Positions 51,477 to 60,400 of a DNA stretch of 64,000 nt are shown piece by piece. Where the stretch lies: contig NZ_JACBZJ010000001.1 of assembly GCF_013409305.1 (NCBI RefSeq), positions 1,922,001 through 1,986,000 of the forward strand, read 5' to 3'. Both the position numbers and the translations under genes were made by a program. Numbering within the stretch: the stretch's first letter is position 1; every line of letters starts with the position of its first letter. Source of the DNA: Cellulomonas soli. GTDB lineage: Bacteria > Actinomycetota > Actinomycetes > Actinomycetales > Cellulomonadaceae. The notes beneath the pieces are model-generated. The model was given only the letters and a program-made list of their open reading frames with translations. It was not told the origin of the DNA and made no database searches.

Positions 51477-53423
51477 ATGCGCCCCACCGACCCCTCGACC
51501 GGCCCGGACGACACGGCTGCACCCGACACGGCACAGATGCACGGCTCGCTCCACCCGGCGACCGGCACGGGTCGGGTCTCCGGCGGCCACGACGTCGCCG
51601 TCGACCGCGAGCGCATGCGCCGCCGCCGCGTCTACCGGTTCGCGGCCCTGGTCCTCGCGCTCGAGGCGTACGCGATCGGGGCGGCGATCACCGGGCGGCC
51701 CCTCCTGCCGATCCCCACGATCGACCCGCTCGTGGCCGTGCCCGTGCTGTTCTTCGTCGCGCTGCTCGGGATCATGGTCGTCACCCAGGTCGGCACGTCC
51801 CGTTCGCCGCACCTGACGTATCGGCCCGAGCAGATGGACGTGAGCCTGGACGACGTCATCGGTATCGAGCCCGTCAAGGAGGACGTGCGCCGCTCGATCG
51901 ACCTGTTCCAGACGCACCGGCAGTTCGCCGACCTGATGGGCGGCACCCCGCGCCGCGGTCTGCTGTTCGAGGGCCCCCCGGGCACGGGCAAGACGATGAC
52001 CGCGAAGGCGATGGCCGCCGAGGCGGGCGTCCCGTTCCTGTTCGTCTCCGCCACCTCCTTCCAGTCGATGTACTACGGCGCGACCGCGAAGAAGATCCGC
52101 GCGTACTTCAAGGCGTTGCGCAAGGCCGCGTGGGCCGAGGGCGGCGCGATCGGCTTCATCGAGGAGATCGACGCGATCGCGCTGCGCCGCGGGGGCGTGG
52201 TCGGTGCGGCCGCGGCGCCCGGCATGGCGACGATGTCCTTCGGGGCGTCGACCTCGTGCACGTGGTCGTCGGGTGCGCAGCTCGGCCCGGCCCCCGTCGT
52301 GGTGAACCCGGTGGTCAGCGAGGGCACGGGCGGCGTGGTCAACGAGCTGCTCGTGCAGATGCAGTCCTTCGACGAGCCGACCGGGTTCGACAAGCTCTAC
52401 AACCGGCTGGTCGCCCGCGTGAACATGCTGCTGTCGGCCGACCGGCAGATCCGGCTGCGGCGTCCGGGTCGGGCGCCGATCCTGCTGATCGCGGCGACGA
52501 ACCGTGCGGACTCCCTCGACCCGGCGCTGCTGCGCCCGGGCCGTTTCGACCGGCACCTGACGTTCTCCGCGCCGGACGCGCGCGGCCGTCGGGCGCTCGT
52601 CGACCACTTCCTGACCCGCCGGGCGCACGAGGCCGACCTGGACGACCCCCAGGCGCGGGACCGGCTCGCGGCGGCGACCAACGGCTGGACGCCGGTCATG
52701 GTCGAGCACCTGCTGGACGAGGCCCTGGTGAACGCGCTGCGCCGCGGGTCGCGAGCGATGTCGTACGCGGACGTGGAGCACGCGCGCATCACGGAGATGG
52801 TCGGCATCGGGCAGCCCGTGACGTACACGCGGGCCGAGCAGGAGCTCATCGCGACGCACGAGGCCGGGCACGCGACGGTCGCCTGGCTCGTCGCGCCGAA
52901 CCGCACGCTCGAGGTGCTGACGATCATCCGCCGCGGCTCGGCGCTCGGCCTGCTGGCGCACGGGGACTGCGAGGAGGTCTACACGCACACGCGTTACGAC
53001 CTGGGTGCGCTCGTGCAGATCGCGATGGGTGGCTGGGTCGCCGAGGAGCTGTTCTTCGGGCAGACGACGACGGGCCCGGCCAGTGACCTGGCGGCGGCGA
53101 CCCGCACGGCCGCGCAGATGGTCGGTGCGGCGGGCATGACGGGGTCGCTCATCTCGTTCGCGGCGACGGGGCACGACATCGTCGCGGCCGTGCTGTCGGA
53201 CAAGGCGGCCCGGGACCAGCTCGAGCACGTGCTCGACGACGCGCGCAGCACGGTGCGCCGGCTGCTGTCGCGCAACAGGCACCTGGTCGAGGCGTTGCGG
53301 GACGCGCTGCTGGAGCGGCACGAGCTGCTCGGCGAGCAGATCACCGACGTGCTGGAGCAGGCGCAGGCCGCGCACGACGCGACGGCCGACCTCCCGCCGG
53401 TGCCGCGGCTGCAGCCCGTCTGA
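51477..53423 (+). CDS. FtsH-like membrane AAA+ zinc metalloprotease (divergent paralogue)
   Basis: A 648-residue protein. Two membrane helices (about 55-75 and 82-102) anchor an AAA+ domain with Walker A GPPGTGKT (166-173) and Walker B IGFIEEIDAI (Glu229, Glu230), where the usual Asp of DE is Glu. LIAATNRADSLDPALLRPGRFDRHL supplies sensor 1 and arginine fingers. About 80 residues rich in glycine and valine are inserted after Walker B. The M41 protease domain has THEAGHATVAW (zinc ligands His461, His465; Glu462) and Asp537 in GPASDLAAAT. It is therefore probably active, but unlike housekeeping FtsH. GGGAGG precedes ATG 51477 by 6 bases. Confidence 0.87.
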   Translation: MRPTDPSTGPDDTAAPDTAQMHGSLHPATGTGRVSGGHDVAVDRERMRRRRVYRFAALVLALEAYAIGAAITGRPLLPIPTIDPLVAVPVLFFVALLGIMVVTQVGTSRSPHLTYRPEQMDVSLDDVIGIEPVKEDVRRSIDLFQTHRQFADLMGGTPRRGLLFEGPPGTGKTMTAKAMAAEAGVPFLFVSATSFQSMYYGATAKKIRAYFKALRKAAWAEGGAIGFIEEIDAIALRRGGVVGAAAAPGMATMSFGASTSCTWSSGAQLGPAPVVVNPVVSEGTGGVVNELLVQMQSFDEPTGFDKLYNRLVARVNMLLSADRQIRLRRPGRAPILLIAATNRADSLDPALLRPGRFDRHLTFSAPDARGRRALVDHFLTRRAHEADLDDPQARDRLAAATNGWTPVMVEHLLDEALVNALRRGSRAMSYADVEHARITEMVGIGQPVTYTRAEQELIATHEAGHATVAWLVAPNRTLEVLTIIRRGSALGLLAHGDCEEVYTHTRYDLGALVQIAMGGWVAEELFFGQTTTGPASDLAAATRTAAQMVGAAGMTGSLISFAATGHDIVAAVLSDKAARDQLEHVLDDARSTVRRLLSRNRHLVEALRDALLERHELLGEQITDVLEQAQAAHDATADLPPVPRLQPV

Positions 53424-53471
53424 CCGACCGCCCCGGGCGGAGGCGTCGGCGCGCTCCCGTACCCTCGGCGC

Positions 53472-54407
53472 GTGCCCGAGGGTCATACCGTCCACCGCAT
53501 CGCCCGCCAGCTCACGCTCGACCTGGCGGGGCGTCCTGTCGCCGTGTCCTCACCGCAGGGCCGGTTCGCCGCGGGCGCGCGCCGGCTGGACGGGCAGGTG
53601 GTCCTGCGGGCGGACGCGGTGGGCAAGCAGCTGTTCGTCACGTTCGCGTCCGGGGACGTGCTGCGCGTGCACCTGGGCCTGTACGGCGCGTGGGACCTGT
53701 ACGGCCGGGTCTCGCCGCTGACCGACGGGCGCGCGGCGGTCGGCAGCCTGGGTGCCCCACGGCTGCGCCGGGCCGTGCGGCTCGGCGAGCGCGAGCAGTC
53801 GCTCCCGGGTGCGGCGGACGAGGGCGTGCCGGAGGACTTCCCGCCGACCCCCGTCGGTGCGGTGCGGGTCCGGCTGGCGACCGCCGAGACGGTGGCGGAC
53901 CTGCGCGGCCCGTCGGCGTGCGAGGTGCTCGACCCGGTGCAGGCGCAGGTGGCGGTCGACCGGCTCGGCCCGGACCCGGCCGCAGCGGACGATCTCGATG
54001 CGGCCCGCGCGGTCGTCGTCCGACGCGTCACGGCTCGCGGCGTGCCCGTCGGCCAGCTGCTCATGGATCAGGCTGTCGTGGCCGGCATCGGCAACATCTA
54101 CCGCGCCGAGCTGCTCTTCCGTGCCCGGCTCGACCCGTGGACGCCGGGCCGGCGGGTGCCTGCCGAGGTCGTCGGCGCCCTGTGGGACGACTGGGCCGTG
54201 CTGCTCGCCGACGGCATCCGCACGGGGGTCACGCTGACCCGCGAGGACCTGGACGCGACCGGACGCGAGCAGGCACTGGCCGACCCGACCGCGCGGCACT
54301 CGGTGTACGGGCGGCCCGGGCAGCCGTGCCGGGTGTGCGGCACGCCCGTGCTGGTCGAGCCGATGGCCGCCCGCAAGCTCTACCGCTGCGCGACCTGCCA
54401 GCGCTGA
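53472..54407 (+). CDS. nei: Formamidopyrimidine/endonuclease VIII family DNA glycosylase
   Basis: A 311-residue base-excision repair enzyme of the actinobacterial Nei type. MPEGHTVHRIA supplies the catalytic Pro2 and Glu3, ADAVGKQLFV the conserved lysine, and LMDQAVVAGIGNIYRAELLF the helix-two-turn-helix. The C-terminal zinc finger is complete, CRVCG to CATC. It removes oxidized pyrimidines and nicks abasic sites. GTG 53472 has TACCCT six bases upstream and no ribosome site, so it is likely leaderless. Confidence 0.93.
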   Translation: MPEGHTVHRIARQLTLDLAGRPVAVSSPQGRFAAGARRLDGQVVLRADAVGKQLFVTFASGDVLRVHLGLYGAWDLYGRVSPLTDGRAAVGSLGAPRLRRAVRLGEREQSLPGAADEGVPEDFPPTPVGAVRVRLATAETVADLRGPSACEVLDPVQAQVAVDRLGPDPAAADDLDAARAVVVRRVTARGVPVGQLLMDQAVVAGIGNIYRAELLFRARLDPWTPGRRVPAEVVGALWDDWAVLLADGIRTGVTLTREDLDATGREQALADPTARHSVYGRPGQPCRVCGTPVLVEPMAARKLYRCATCQR

Positions 54408-54411
54408 CCCG

Positions 54412-54831
54412 TCAGGCCCGGTGCTCGCCCGGGTCGGGTGCCGCGGCGAGCAGGTCGCGCTGGGACTGCTCCCACCCGCTGCGCTCGTCGACGACGAAGC
54501 AGAACTCGTTGCCCTCCGGGTCGGTGAGCACGACGTACCCGTCGCCGTGCTCGTCGAGCATCGGACCGCTCAGCACGCGCGCACCGAGCCCGACCGCGTG
54601 CTCGACCGCCGCCCGGGCGTCGGGCACCTGCACGTCCAGGTGCAGGCGGTTCTTCGGGGAGGACTTCGGCTCGGGCACCTGCTGGAACGCGAGCAGCAGG
54701 GGGCCGGCGTCGACCGTCGCCCACGACGGGTCCCGGGCCACCCACCGGGTCGCCATGACGGCTCCCCAGAACGCGGCGAGGGCCGCCGGGTCGGCGCAGT
54801 CGACGACGACCTCCTGGATGCGGATCTTCAT
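54412..54831 (-). CDS. VOC (glyoxalase/bleomycin-resistance) family protein
   Basis: A 139-residue protein with two beta-alpha-beta modules: VVVDCADPAALAAFWGAVMA, then NRLHLDVQVPDARAAVEHAV and VLTDPEGNEFCFVVDE. The His and Glu metal-ligand positions are present. Substrate unknown; this glyoxalase_6-type subgroup is abundant and mostly uncharacterized in actinobacteria. ATG 54831 follows TACGGT by 7 bases, a leaderless signal. It is convergent with the nei gene, 4 bases apart. Confidence 0.88.
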   Translation of the reverse strand: MKIRIQEVVVDCADPAALAAFWGAVMATRWVARDPSWATVDAGPLLLAFQQVPEPKSSPKNRLHLDVQVPDARAAVEHAVGLGARVLSGPMLDEHGDGYVVLTDPEGNEFCFVVDERSGWEQSQRDLLAAAPDPGEHRA

Positions 54832-54911
54832 GCCGGCGACCGTACGCCCGCCCGCCGACAGCCGTCCGCGCCGCCGGGGTGCCCCCGAGGTGCCTGACCT
54901 GCGGGAACGGG

Positions 54912-55766
54912 TCAGGCGTCGAGCCCGAGCAGGGCGCGCCACGCGCGGTGGTGCTCGACCGTGACGCCCTCGTAGCCGGCCAGCCCGCCGAACGCGTCGG
55001 CGACCAGGGCGACCTCGTGCTCGAGCACGTCGGGGCCCTCGTCGACGAACGTGTACTGCGCGCCACCGGCCACCTCGGCGGTGTCCGTCTCGACCCCGAC
55101 CGTGAACGGCCTGCCCGCCAGGCTCGCAGCGACCACGGCCGCACCGGCCAGCGCGATGATCCCGTCGGCGCCGTCCGCGTGGTCGATGAACGCCACGACA
55201 CCCACCCGGTCGCACCGGGCGAGCACCGCGTCGAGCAGGGTCGCACCCGCCCCCGTCGGGTCACCCTGGTGCGCGAGCCACCAGGGTGCGTCCACGCCCA
55301 GGCCGACGCCGGCGGGCAGCGCGTCGTGCACGGTCTCCAGGACGGTGAGCCAGCGCAGCGCCGTCCCGGTCGGGTCGCTCGCCCAGCCGGCGGTCGTCCA
55401 CGGCTCGACGTCGAGCTGCACGACGTCCGGCACGGCACCGGCCGCGTGCGCCGAGGCGAGCGCGGCAGATGCCCAGGTGACGGCGAGCGCGGGCTGGTCG
55501 ATCCACGGCGGGTCCCCGCCGAGCACCCCGACGGCCACGCCCGTCTGCTGCAGGGCGGCGCACGCGTCCCCGAACCACAGTCCGACCGGGCCTTCGTCGG
55601 CCGCCCACGGCGCGGCGAGGAACACCCGGGTCAGTGCCCGAGCGGTGCAGAAGTCGACGAGCGCGGCCGGTTCCGCGGGCGCGTACGCGCGGCCACGGGC
55701 GTCGAGCACCGGGTCGACCGGGTTGTGCCACGCCCACATCGACGTCACGGCGGACGGCCCGGTCAT
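54912..55766 (-). CDS. Hypothetical protein, TIM-barrel-like
   Basis: A 284-residue cytosolic protein. Alternating strand and helix segments (TRVFLAAPWAADEG, VAVGVLGGDPPWI, VVQLDVEPWTT, GVGLGVDAPWWL, RVGVVAFIDHADG, PFTVGVETDTAEVAGGAQYTF) and acidic residues at strand ends suggest a glycosidase-like TIM barrel, but I cannot name a family. ATG 55766 overlaps the stop of the small membrane-protein gene by 4 bases, so the two are coupled. No export signal, so a secreted-enzyme role is unlikely unless the partner supplies a membrane site. Confidence 0.7.
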   Translation of the reverse strand: MTGPSAVTSMWAWHNPVDPVLDARGRAYAPAEPAALVDFCTARALTRVFLAAPWAADEGPVGLWFGDACAALQQTGVAVGVLGGDPPWIDQPALAVTWASAALASAHAAGAVPDVVQLDVEPWTTAGWASDPTGTALRWLTVLETVHDALPAGVGLGVDAPWWLAHQGDPTGAGATLLDAVLARCDRVGVVAFIDHADGADGIIALAGAAVVAASLAGRPFTVGVETDTAEVAGGAQYTFVDEGPDVLEHEVALVADAFGGLAGYEGVTVEHHRAWRALLGLDA

Positions 55767-55942
55767 CGCCGGCCCCGCTGCACCCCGCGCCACTCCCGCA
55801 GCGCGACGGCCGCCAGCACGGCGGCCGGGACCAGGGCCCAGACGCGTCCGCGCAGCGCGGCGGTCAGGCAGGCCAGCGCGAGGGTGCCGCCTGCGAGCAC
55901 CACGACGAGGCTGCCCCAGCGGACCTGCGGATCGCGTCCCAC
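55763..55942 (-). CDS. 59-residue two-helix membrane protein
   Basis: A small protein with two membrane helices (about 10-29 and 34-49) and a basic end, GVQRGRR. GTG 55942 is chosen because TAGCGT lies 7 bases upstream, a leaderless signal; a GTG at 55948 would start one base after that box. Its stop overlaps the next ATG by 4 bases. Function unknown. Confidence 0.65.
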   Translation of the reverse strand: MGRDPQVRWGSLVVVLAGGTLALACLTAALRGRVWALVPAAVLAAVALREWRGVQRGRR

Positions 55943-55993
55943 GCGCACGACGCTACAGGTCGGAGGGTCGGCGCCTCGTGCGAAGGTGGGGCC

Positions 55994-56941
55994 ATGGATC
56001 TGCGCATCTTCACCGAGCCCCAGCAGGGCGCGACGTACGACGAGCTGCTCGCGGTGGCCAAGGCCACCGAGGACCTCGGCTTCGACGGCTTCTTCCGCTC
56101 CGACCACTACCTGGCCATGGGGTCCGGCGACGGCCTGCCCGGGCCGACCGACGCCTGGACGACGCTGGCCGGGCTGGCCCGTGAGACCAGCCGCATCCGC
56201 CTCGGCACGCTCGTGTCGTCGGCGACCTTCCGGCACCCGGGCGTGCTGGCCATCCAGGTCGCCCAGGTCGACCAGATGTCCGGCGGCCGGGTCGAGCTGG
56301 GCCTGGGCGCCGGCTGGTTCGAGCAGGAGCACGCGGCGTACGGCATCCCGTTCCCACCCAAGCGGTTCGACCTGCTGACCGAGCAGCTCGAGGTCGTCAC
56401 GGGCCTGTGGGGCACACCCGTGGGCGGTCGGTTCGACCACACCGGGGCGCACTACACGCTGACCGGCTCCCCGGCGCTGCCCAAGCCCGTGCAGACCTCG
56501 TCGCTCGACGCGTCGAAGGCGGGCGTGCCGGTCATCGTCGGCGGGCTGGGCCCGAAGCGGACGCCCGCGCTCGCGGCCCGGTTCGCCGCGGAGTTCAACC
56601 TGGCGTTCCCGCCGCTGGCCGACGTGGGCGACCACGTGGCCCGCGCGCACGCGGCGTGCGAGGCGATCGGCCGTGACCCGCGCACGCTGACGATGTCGGC
56701 CGCGCTGGTGCTGTGCGCGGGGCGCACGGACGCCGAGGTCGACCGTCGGGCCGCCGCGATCGGCCGCGACCCGCTCGAGCTGCGCGAGGTGGGCGTGGCC
56801 GGTACGCCGTCCGCCCTCGTCGACCGCCTCGGCGTGCTCGCCGAGCTCGGCCTGGAGCGGGTGTACCTGCAGGTGCTCGACCTGCACGACCTGGACCACC
56901 TCGAGCTCGTGGCGAGCGAGGTCGCCTCACAGCTCGGCTGA
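55994..56941 (+). CDS. LLM-class F420-dependent oxidoreductase
   Basis: A 315-residue luciferase-like TIM-barrel protein. Family blocks include YDELLAVAKATEDLGFDGFF, DHYLAM, RIRLGTLVSSATFRHP, LELGLGAGW-like VELGLGAGWFEQEH and PVIVGGLGPKRTPALAARFA. Such enzymes use cofactor F420, common in actinobacteria, for hydride transfer to varied substrates. GAAGGTGG precedes ATG 55994. Its last 15 bases overlap the 3' end of the convergent GT87 gene. Confidence 0.9.
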   Translation: MDLRIFTEPQQGATYDELLAVAKATEDLGFDGFFRSDHYLAMGSGDGLPGPTDAWTTLAGLARETSRIRLGTLVSSATFRHPGVLAIQVAQVDQMSGGRVELGLGAGWFEQEHAAYGIPFPPKRFDLLTEQLEVVTGLWGTPVGGRFDHTGAHYTLTGSPALPKPVQTSSLDASKAGVPVIVGGLGPKRTPALAARFAAEFNLAFPPLADVGDHVARAHAACEAIGRDPRTLTMSAALVLCAGRTDAEVDRRAAAIGRDPLELREVGVAGTPSALVDRLGVLAELGLERVYLQVLDLHDLDHLELVASEVASQLG

Positions 56942-58255
56942 GACCCCCCGGGGGCGGTGCGTCGTCGCGGACGTGCGGCGCACCGCCTCGGTCCACAGCT
57001 CACGGGCGGTGTGCACGAGCAGCACGACGAGGGCGACGTTGCGCCCGACGAGCACGAGCGTCGCGCCCGGAACGCCGGACAGGATCAGGTCGTAGCTCCA
57101 CGGGAACACGACCTGGGTGGCAGCCGCGATGCCGAGCACGAGCACGGCGGTCGTGCGCCAGCGCGGCAGGCCCAGCGACAGGGCCACGACGACGGGCGCC
57201 GCCAGCCACCCCACGTACTGCGGCGAACCGACCTTGTTGAAGACGATGAGGGCCGTCGAGACGAGCATCGCGCCCCGCATCACGAACGCGAGCCGCGCGT
57301 CCTCGTCCTCCCAGAAGACCGGTCCGGTACGTCGGCGCACCCACCACAGCAGAGCGGCGCACGCGACGACCGCCAGGACGAACAGCGCCCCGAGCACGTC
57401 GGCCATGCCCTGGGCGCCCACGCCGTGCAGCTCGACGGTGACGAGCGCCTCGTTCCACTCGCGGCGCACGCTCGTCGACCACAGGGCCGCGATCAGCCAG
57501 GGAGTACCCCCGACAGCCTCGATCTGCAGCCCCCGGCCGTCCTGCTCGCCGAGGAACGACAGCAGGTGCTGCCCGCCGCCCCCGAGCACGACCACGCCGC
57601 TGACCAGGGCCGACACCACGGCGGCGGGCAGGACGACGTCCCGCCACGGCCGGCGCACGGCCAGCACCTGAGGCAGCAGCAGCGGCCCGGGGGAGACCTT
57701 GACCCAGGTGCCGAACGCGAGGAGCGCGGCCGACGTGCGCGGCGAGCGCAGCGCGAGGACCAGCCCGACGACGACGAGCGGGGCCACGACCGCGTCCAGG
57801 CGGCCCATCGCAACCGGTCCGAGCAGCAGCAGGAAGGCGATCCAGCACCACGCGCCGAGGCGCGGCCCGATCGGGACGTCCGCGCCGGGCTCGTCGTCAC
57901 CGGTCTGCGGCGGCGCTGACCGCGCGAGCACGGGCGCGTGCAGCAGGACCAGGACCGCGACAGCGTCGAGCAGCGTGATCATGAGCGACCACGCGACCAT
58001 GTACCCCGACCCGGTGCCCGTGCCGCCCACGGCGGCGGCCAGCATCGGCACGATCGCCCCCGCCGGGTAGACCCACTCGCCCGACAGCACCGGCCAGTGG
58101 CCCTGCTCGAGCCCTTGCCACATCCAGTACCGGTAGAGCGTCAGGTCCCAGAACGCCTTCTCGGGGATCGCGACGACGCCCAACCAGATCATCCAGGCGT
58201 GCACGGCGACGAAGGCGGCCCAGACGGCGGCCGTCGAACGAGCGATGCGGTGCAG
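56927..58255 (-). CDS. GT87 (DUF2029) family membrane glycosyltransferase
   Basis: About 442 residues with roughly ten membrane helices. The first external loop has FWDLTLYRYWMWQGLEQG with the catalytic-type aspartate of GT-C mannosyltransferases. LAFGTWVKVSPGPLLLPQVL and VFNKVGSPQYVGWLAAPVVV are family blocks. It probably transfers mannose or arabinose from a polyprenyl-phosphate donor to a cell-envelope glycan. The start is unusual: no in-frame ATG or GTG precedes the first helix. A CTG at 58255, 5 bases after GGAGG, fits best; GTG 58204 or ATG 58192 would remove most of the first helix. Confidence 0.83.
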   Translation of the reverse strand: MHRIARSTAAVWAAFVAVHAWMIWLGVVAIPEKAFWDLTLYRYWMWQGLEQGHWPVLSGEWVYPAGAIVPMLAAAVGGTGTGSGYMVAWSLMITLLDAVAVLVLLHAPVLARSAPPQTGDDEPGADVPIGPRLGAWCWIAFLLLLGPVAMGRLDAVVAPLVVVGLVLALRSPRTSAALLAFGTWVKVSPGPLLLPQVLAVRRPWRDVVLPAAVVSALVSGVVVLGGGGQHLLSFLGEQDGRGLQIEAVGGTPWLIAALWSTSVRREWNEALVTVELHGVGAQGMADVLGALFVLAVVACAALLWWVRRRTGPVFWEDEDARLAFVMRGAMLVSTALIVFNKVGSPQYVGWLAAPVVVALSLGLPRWRTTAVLVLGIAAATQVVFPWSYDLILSGVPGATLVLVGRNVALVVLLVHTARELWTEAVRRTSATTHRPRGVSAEL

Positions 58256-58376
58256 AAGGACCTCCGGGTGGGATGCGAGGGGTGCATTCGTCGCTACCCT
58301 GCGGTCGGAACGAACCGTACCGCCGCCACCTGAGAGGCGGCCAGGTCGCAGACGCGGCCCTCGACGAGGAGGCCTT

Positions 58377-59687
58377 GTGAGCAGTATCGGATGGCGCGTG
58401 CACGGTGACGGCCGACGGGTCACACCCGGTGAGGTCGTCGCACCCGACGAGCGGCTCACGTGGCCGCGGACGATCGGCATCGGCCTGCAGCACATCGTCG
58501 CGATGTTCGGTGCGACGTTCCTCGTGCCGCTCATCACCGGGTTCTCCCCGCAGACGACGCTGTTCTTCTCGGCGGTCGGCACGGTGGGCTTCCTGCTCAT
58601 CACGGGCAACCGGTTGCCCAGCTACCTCGGGTCGAGCTTCGCGTTCCTGGCGCCGATCGCAGCGGCGACGGCCTCCGGCGGGCAGTCGGTCGCGGTCGGC
58701 GGCATCCTCGTCACCGGCATCGCGCTCGCACTGGTGGGTCTGCTGGTGCACGTCGTCGGCGGCCGATGGATCGACGTGGTCATGCCGCCGGTCGTGACGG
58801 GCACGATCGTGGCGCTCATCGGGTTCAACCTGGCGCCCGCCGCGTGGAACAACGTGAAGGTCGCCCCGGTCACGGCGATCGTCACGCTCGGCTCGATCAT
58901 CTTCGTCTCGGTCTTCTTCCGGGGCATGCTCGGCCGGCTCGCGATCCTGGTCGGCGTGCTCGTCGGCTACGCGGTCGCGCTGGTGCGCGGCGAGGTGGTC
59001 TTCGACGCGGTGCGGACGGCGTCCTGGGTCGGCCTGCCGGACTTCGTCACGCCCACGTTCGACGTGAGCGTGCTCGGCCTGTTCCTGCCCGTGGTGTTCG
59101 TGCTCGTCGCCGAGAACGTCGGCCACGTGAAGTCGGTCGCCGCGATGACGGGCAAGAGCTACGACGACCTGACCGGCCGGGCGCTGCTCGCCGACGGGCT
59201 CGCCACGACCCTCGCAGGTCTCGGCGGCGGGTCCGGCACGACGACGTACGCGGAGAACATCGGCGTCATGGCCGCGACCCGCGTGTACTCGACCGCGGCC
59301 TACTGGGTCGCCGCGGGCGGCGCGTTCGTCCTGGCCCTCTCGCCGAAGTTCGGTGCCCTGATCGCCACGGTGCCCGTCGGCGTCCTGGGCGGGGCGGGGA
59401 CGATGCTCTACGGGATGATCGGGATCCTCGGCGCGCGCATCTGGGTGCAGAACAAGGTGGACTTCTCCGACCCGGTCAACCTCACGACCGCCGCCGTCGC
59501 GCTGGTCATCGGCGTCGCCGACTTCACCTTCCAGACGGGCGACCTGACGTTCGCCGGCATCGCGCTCGGCACGGCCGCCGCGATCGGCATCTACCACTCC
59601 ATGCGGGCGATCACGCGCTGGCGGGGCACGGGGCACGAGCCGGTCAGCCCGGCATCGGTCCCCGGCGGCGACGAGCTCGTGGGCTGA
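58377..59687 (+). CDS. uraA: Uracil/xanthine permease (NCS2 family)
   Basis: A 436-residue permease with about 14 helices. GLQHIVAMFGATFLVP, GSSFAFLAPI, VVTGTIVALIGFNLAP, FVLVAENVGHVKSV and GGSGTTTYAENIGVMAATRVYS are the NCS2 hallmarks, closest to the uracil branch. It imports nucleobases with protons. GAGGAGG lies 4 bases before GTG 58377. TACCCT at 58295-58300 could be a -10 box, leaving a leader of about 70 bases with a small hairpin. Divergent from the GT87 gene. Confidence 0.93.
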   Translation: MSSIGWRVHGDGRRVTPGEVVAPDERLTWPRTIGIGLQHIVAMFGATFLVPLITGFSPQTTLFFSAVGTVGFLLITGNRLPSYLGSSFAFLAPIAAATASGGQSVAVGGILVTGIALALVGLLVHVVGGRWIDVVMPPVVTGTIVALIGFNLAPAAWNNVKVAPVTAIVTLGSIIFVSVFFRGMLGRLAILVGVLVGYAVALVRGEVVFDAVRTASWVGLPDFVTPTFDVSVLGLFLPVVFVLVAENVGHVKSVAAMTGKSYDDLTGRALLADGLATTLAGLGGGSGTTTYAENIGVMAATRVYSTAAYWVAAGGAFVLALSPKFGALIATVPVGVLGGAGTMLYGMIGILGARIWVQNKVDFSDPVNLTTAAVALVIGVADFTFQTGDLTFAGIALGTAAAIGIYHSMRAITRWRGTGHEPVSPASVPGGDELVG

Positions 59688-59712
59688 CCTCCGGACGAGC
59701 CGGGGTGAGCAG

Positions 59713-59742
59713 GTGGGGTCCGCGGTCCTCCGCGGGCCCCAC
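59713..59742. terminator. Bidirectional terminator between uraA and the LytR_C gene
   Basis: A 13-bp stem with one G-T pair (59713-59725 with 59730-59742) and a 4-base loop TCCT, between convergent genes. Confidence 0.75.
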
Positions 59743-59749
59743 CGTCGTC

Positions 59750-60400
59750 TCAGCCCTCGGCGGGGGCGGTGGTCTCGGCCGCAGGGGGCGTCGCGGACGC
59801 CGTCGCCGCGGCGGCGAGCAGCTCCTCGACGGGCACGCAGCCCTCGGGACCGGTGAGTGCGGCAGCGGGGTCGAGCACCACGTCGGCGACAGGCACGAGG
59901 TCGTCGTAGATCTTGCCGACGGTGACGTCCACCGTGGCGTCCGCCCGGTCGACGAACGTCAGGGTGGGGTCGGTGAACTGCGCGGCGAGCGTGTACGCCG
60001 CGGCGATGCCCTGCACCCCGAAGCTCAGCCGGACGGTGCCGGCGAACGAGGTGCCGTTCCCGGTCGAGGCGATGACGAAGCCGCGGGTCGCGAGGTTCTC
60101 CGCCGTGAGGCCAGCGACGCCGGTGGCGCCGGAGCCGTTGAGCACGTTCACGGTGACCTGGTCGTACGCGACGGGCAGCGCGCCCGCGGGGGGGCACACG
60201 ACACGGTCGACCGCTGACGTCGTCGGTGCCGGGGAGCTGAACCCACGGTCGAACGCGGACAGGTTGACCGTGTCGGTGTACACGGCGGCCGCGCCGACGC
60301 CGACGACGGCCAGCCCGGCCAGCAGCACGCCGAAGACGGCCGCCTGCCGTTCGTGCATGTGGCGTCGGCGCAGCTGGCGCCCGCGGTCGGCGTCGCTCAC
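59750..60400 (-). CDS. LytR C-terminal domain protein
   Basis: A 216-residue membrane-anchored protein. A basic start and one helix (about 22-42, VFGVLLAGLAVVGVGAAAV) precede an external LytR_C domain: VTVNVLNGSGATGVAGLTAENL, TRGFVIASTGNG and FVDRADATVDVTVGKIYDDL. Stand-alone LytR_C proteins occur widely in actinobacteria, presumably acting with wall-polymer ligases. GTG 60400 overlaps the stop of the gene before it (GTGA). The tail is alanine/threonine/proline-rich. Confidence 0.87.
   Translation of the reverse strand: MSDADRGRQLRRRHMHERQAAVFGVLLAGLAVVGVGAAAVYTDTVNLSAFDRGFSSPAPTTSAVDRVVCPPAGALPVAYDQVTVNVLNGSGATGVAGLTAENLATRGFVIASTGNGTSFAGTVRLSFGVQGIAAAYTLAAQFTDPTLTFVDRADATVDVTVGKIYDDLVPVADVVLDPAAALTGPEGCVPVEELLAAAATASATPPAAETTAPAEG

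Noticed and set aside
58300-58376. Riboswitch or PyrR-type attenuator before uraA
   Set aside because: Only a short hairpin is visible in about 70 bases; no known aptamer pattern and no competing terminator could be drawn.
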